Shown here: in pieces, positions 42,969 to 43,003 of the stretch
Position numbering within the stretch: the stretch's first letter is position 1
How the letters are laid out: each line of letters begins with the position of its first letter
NCBI RefSeq assembly: GCF_003852515.1
Contig: NZ_QAJK01000083.1
Coordinates: forward strand, 1-43,003
Direction of reading: 5' to 3'
Length of the DNA: 43,003 nt
Source: Variovorax sp. KBW07
GTDB taxonomy: Bacteria; Pseudomonadota; Gammaproteobacteria; Burkholderiales; Burkholderiaceae_C
The notes under the pieces: generated by a model
What the model was told of the DNA's origin: nothing
Databases searched by the model: none
The model's input: only the letters and a program-made list of their open reading frames with translations
Program-made: the position numbers and the translations under genes

Positions 42969-43003
42969 TTCGGGGCGAGTGCGACTGACACCGGGTGCTC
43001 CCC
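42969..43003 (-). repeat. Dispersed 35-bp repeat, right copy
   Basis: Reverse complement of 164-198 with two mismatches; ends in GGGTGCTCCCC like the motif at 111-121 in the left element. The window stops inside it, so the element probably continues. The preceding 42748-42968 gap, upstream of the kinase, shows no gene; it holds T-rich tracts near 42895-42915. Confidence 0.8.

Overview
The window looks like chromosome of a high-GC betaproteobacterium of the Comamonadaceae type, most like Variovorax or a close relative. This is judged from GC-rich codon use, a run of Bug/TctC-type periplasmic binding proteins, and several small operons each paired with a MarR, LysR, TetR or PadR regulator. No rRNA, tRNA, CRISPR array, transposase or phage structural gene was seen. 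The assignment rests on general resemblance, not on a search.

Layout. Positions 1-198 hold a dispersed repeat with a perfect 28-bp inverted repeat; a 35-bp part recurs inverted at the right edge (42969-43003). An amidase (249-1721) follows. A minus-strand group then holds mutS, an Anbu-type proteasome-like peptidase and an alpha/beta hydrolase (6169-1811). Between 6.4 and 8.6 kb a winged-helix regulator with a degenerate receiver faces a LuxR-type regulator. Next come CorA (8774-9751) and a resistance-like group of MarR, a 14-TM DHA2 exporter and a UvrA2-like ABC protein (9845-14370). A PadR regulator with a His-rich N-terminus and a siderophore-interacting flavoreductase form a YqjI/YqjH-like metal pair (15880-14430). 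A TetX-like flavin monooxygenase is divergent from its own MarR across two near-identical palindromes (16020-17693). A di-haem cytochrome c peroxidase lipoprotein and a phosphoesterase lipoprotein are divergent (17733-21578).

The most unusual stretch is about 22.3-25.4 kb, visibly AT-richer than its flanks. Three minus-strand genes are coupled almost base to base: a 110-aa protein in the position of a toxin, an MqsA-like zinc-finger/HTH protein, and a 605-aa ParA/MinD-like ATPase with an altered KGGVGRT P-loop and a helical-repeat C-terminus. Two identical ATCATATGAT palindromes, 40 bp apart, lie just upstream. I read this as a toxin-antitoxin-like module with an ATPase/repeat protein added, plausibly a defence or stress system. 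That reading is inference from architecture.

The right part returns to ordinary accessory metabolism: a SLAC1/TDT-type carrier, an alpha/beta hydrolase, an RlmN/Cfr-family radical SAM enzyme, an exported hydrolase, LysR with a divergent tautomerase, an operon of two Bug proteins and a sulfatase divergent from MarR, and a MarR / membrane-anchored protein / PrsW-like protease operon. Small genes follow (hypothetical, SnoaL-like, GNAT, membrane protein), then a TetR-DUF418 operon and a large membrane histidine kinase without an adjacent response regulator.
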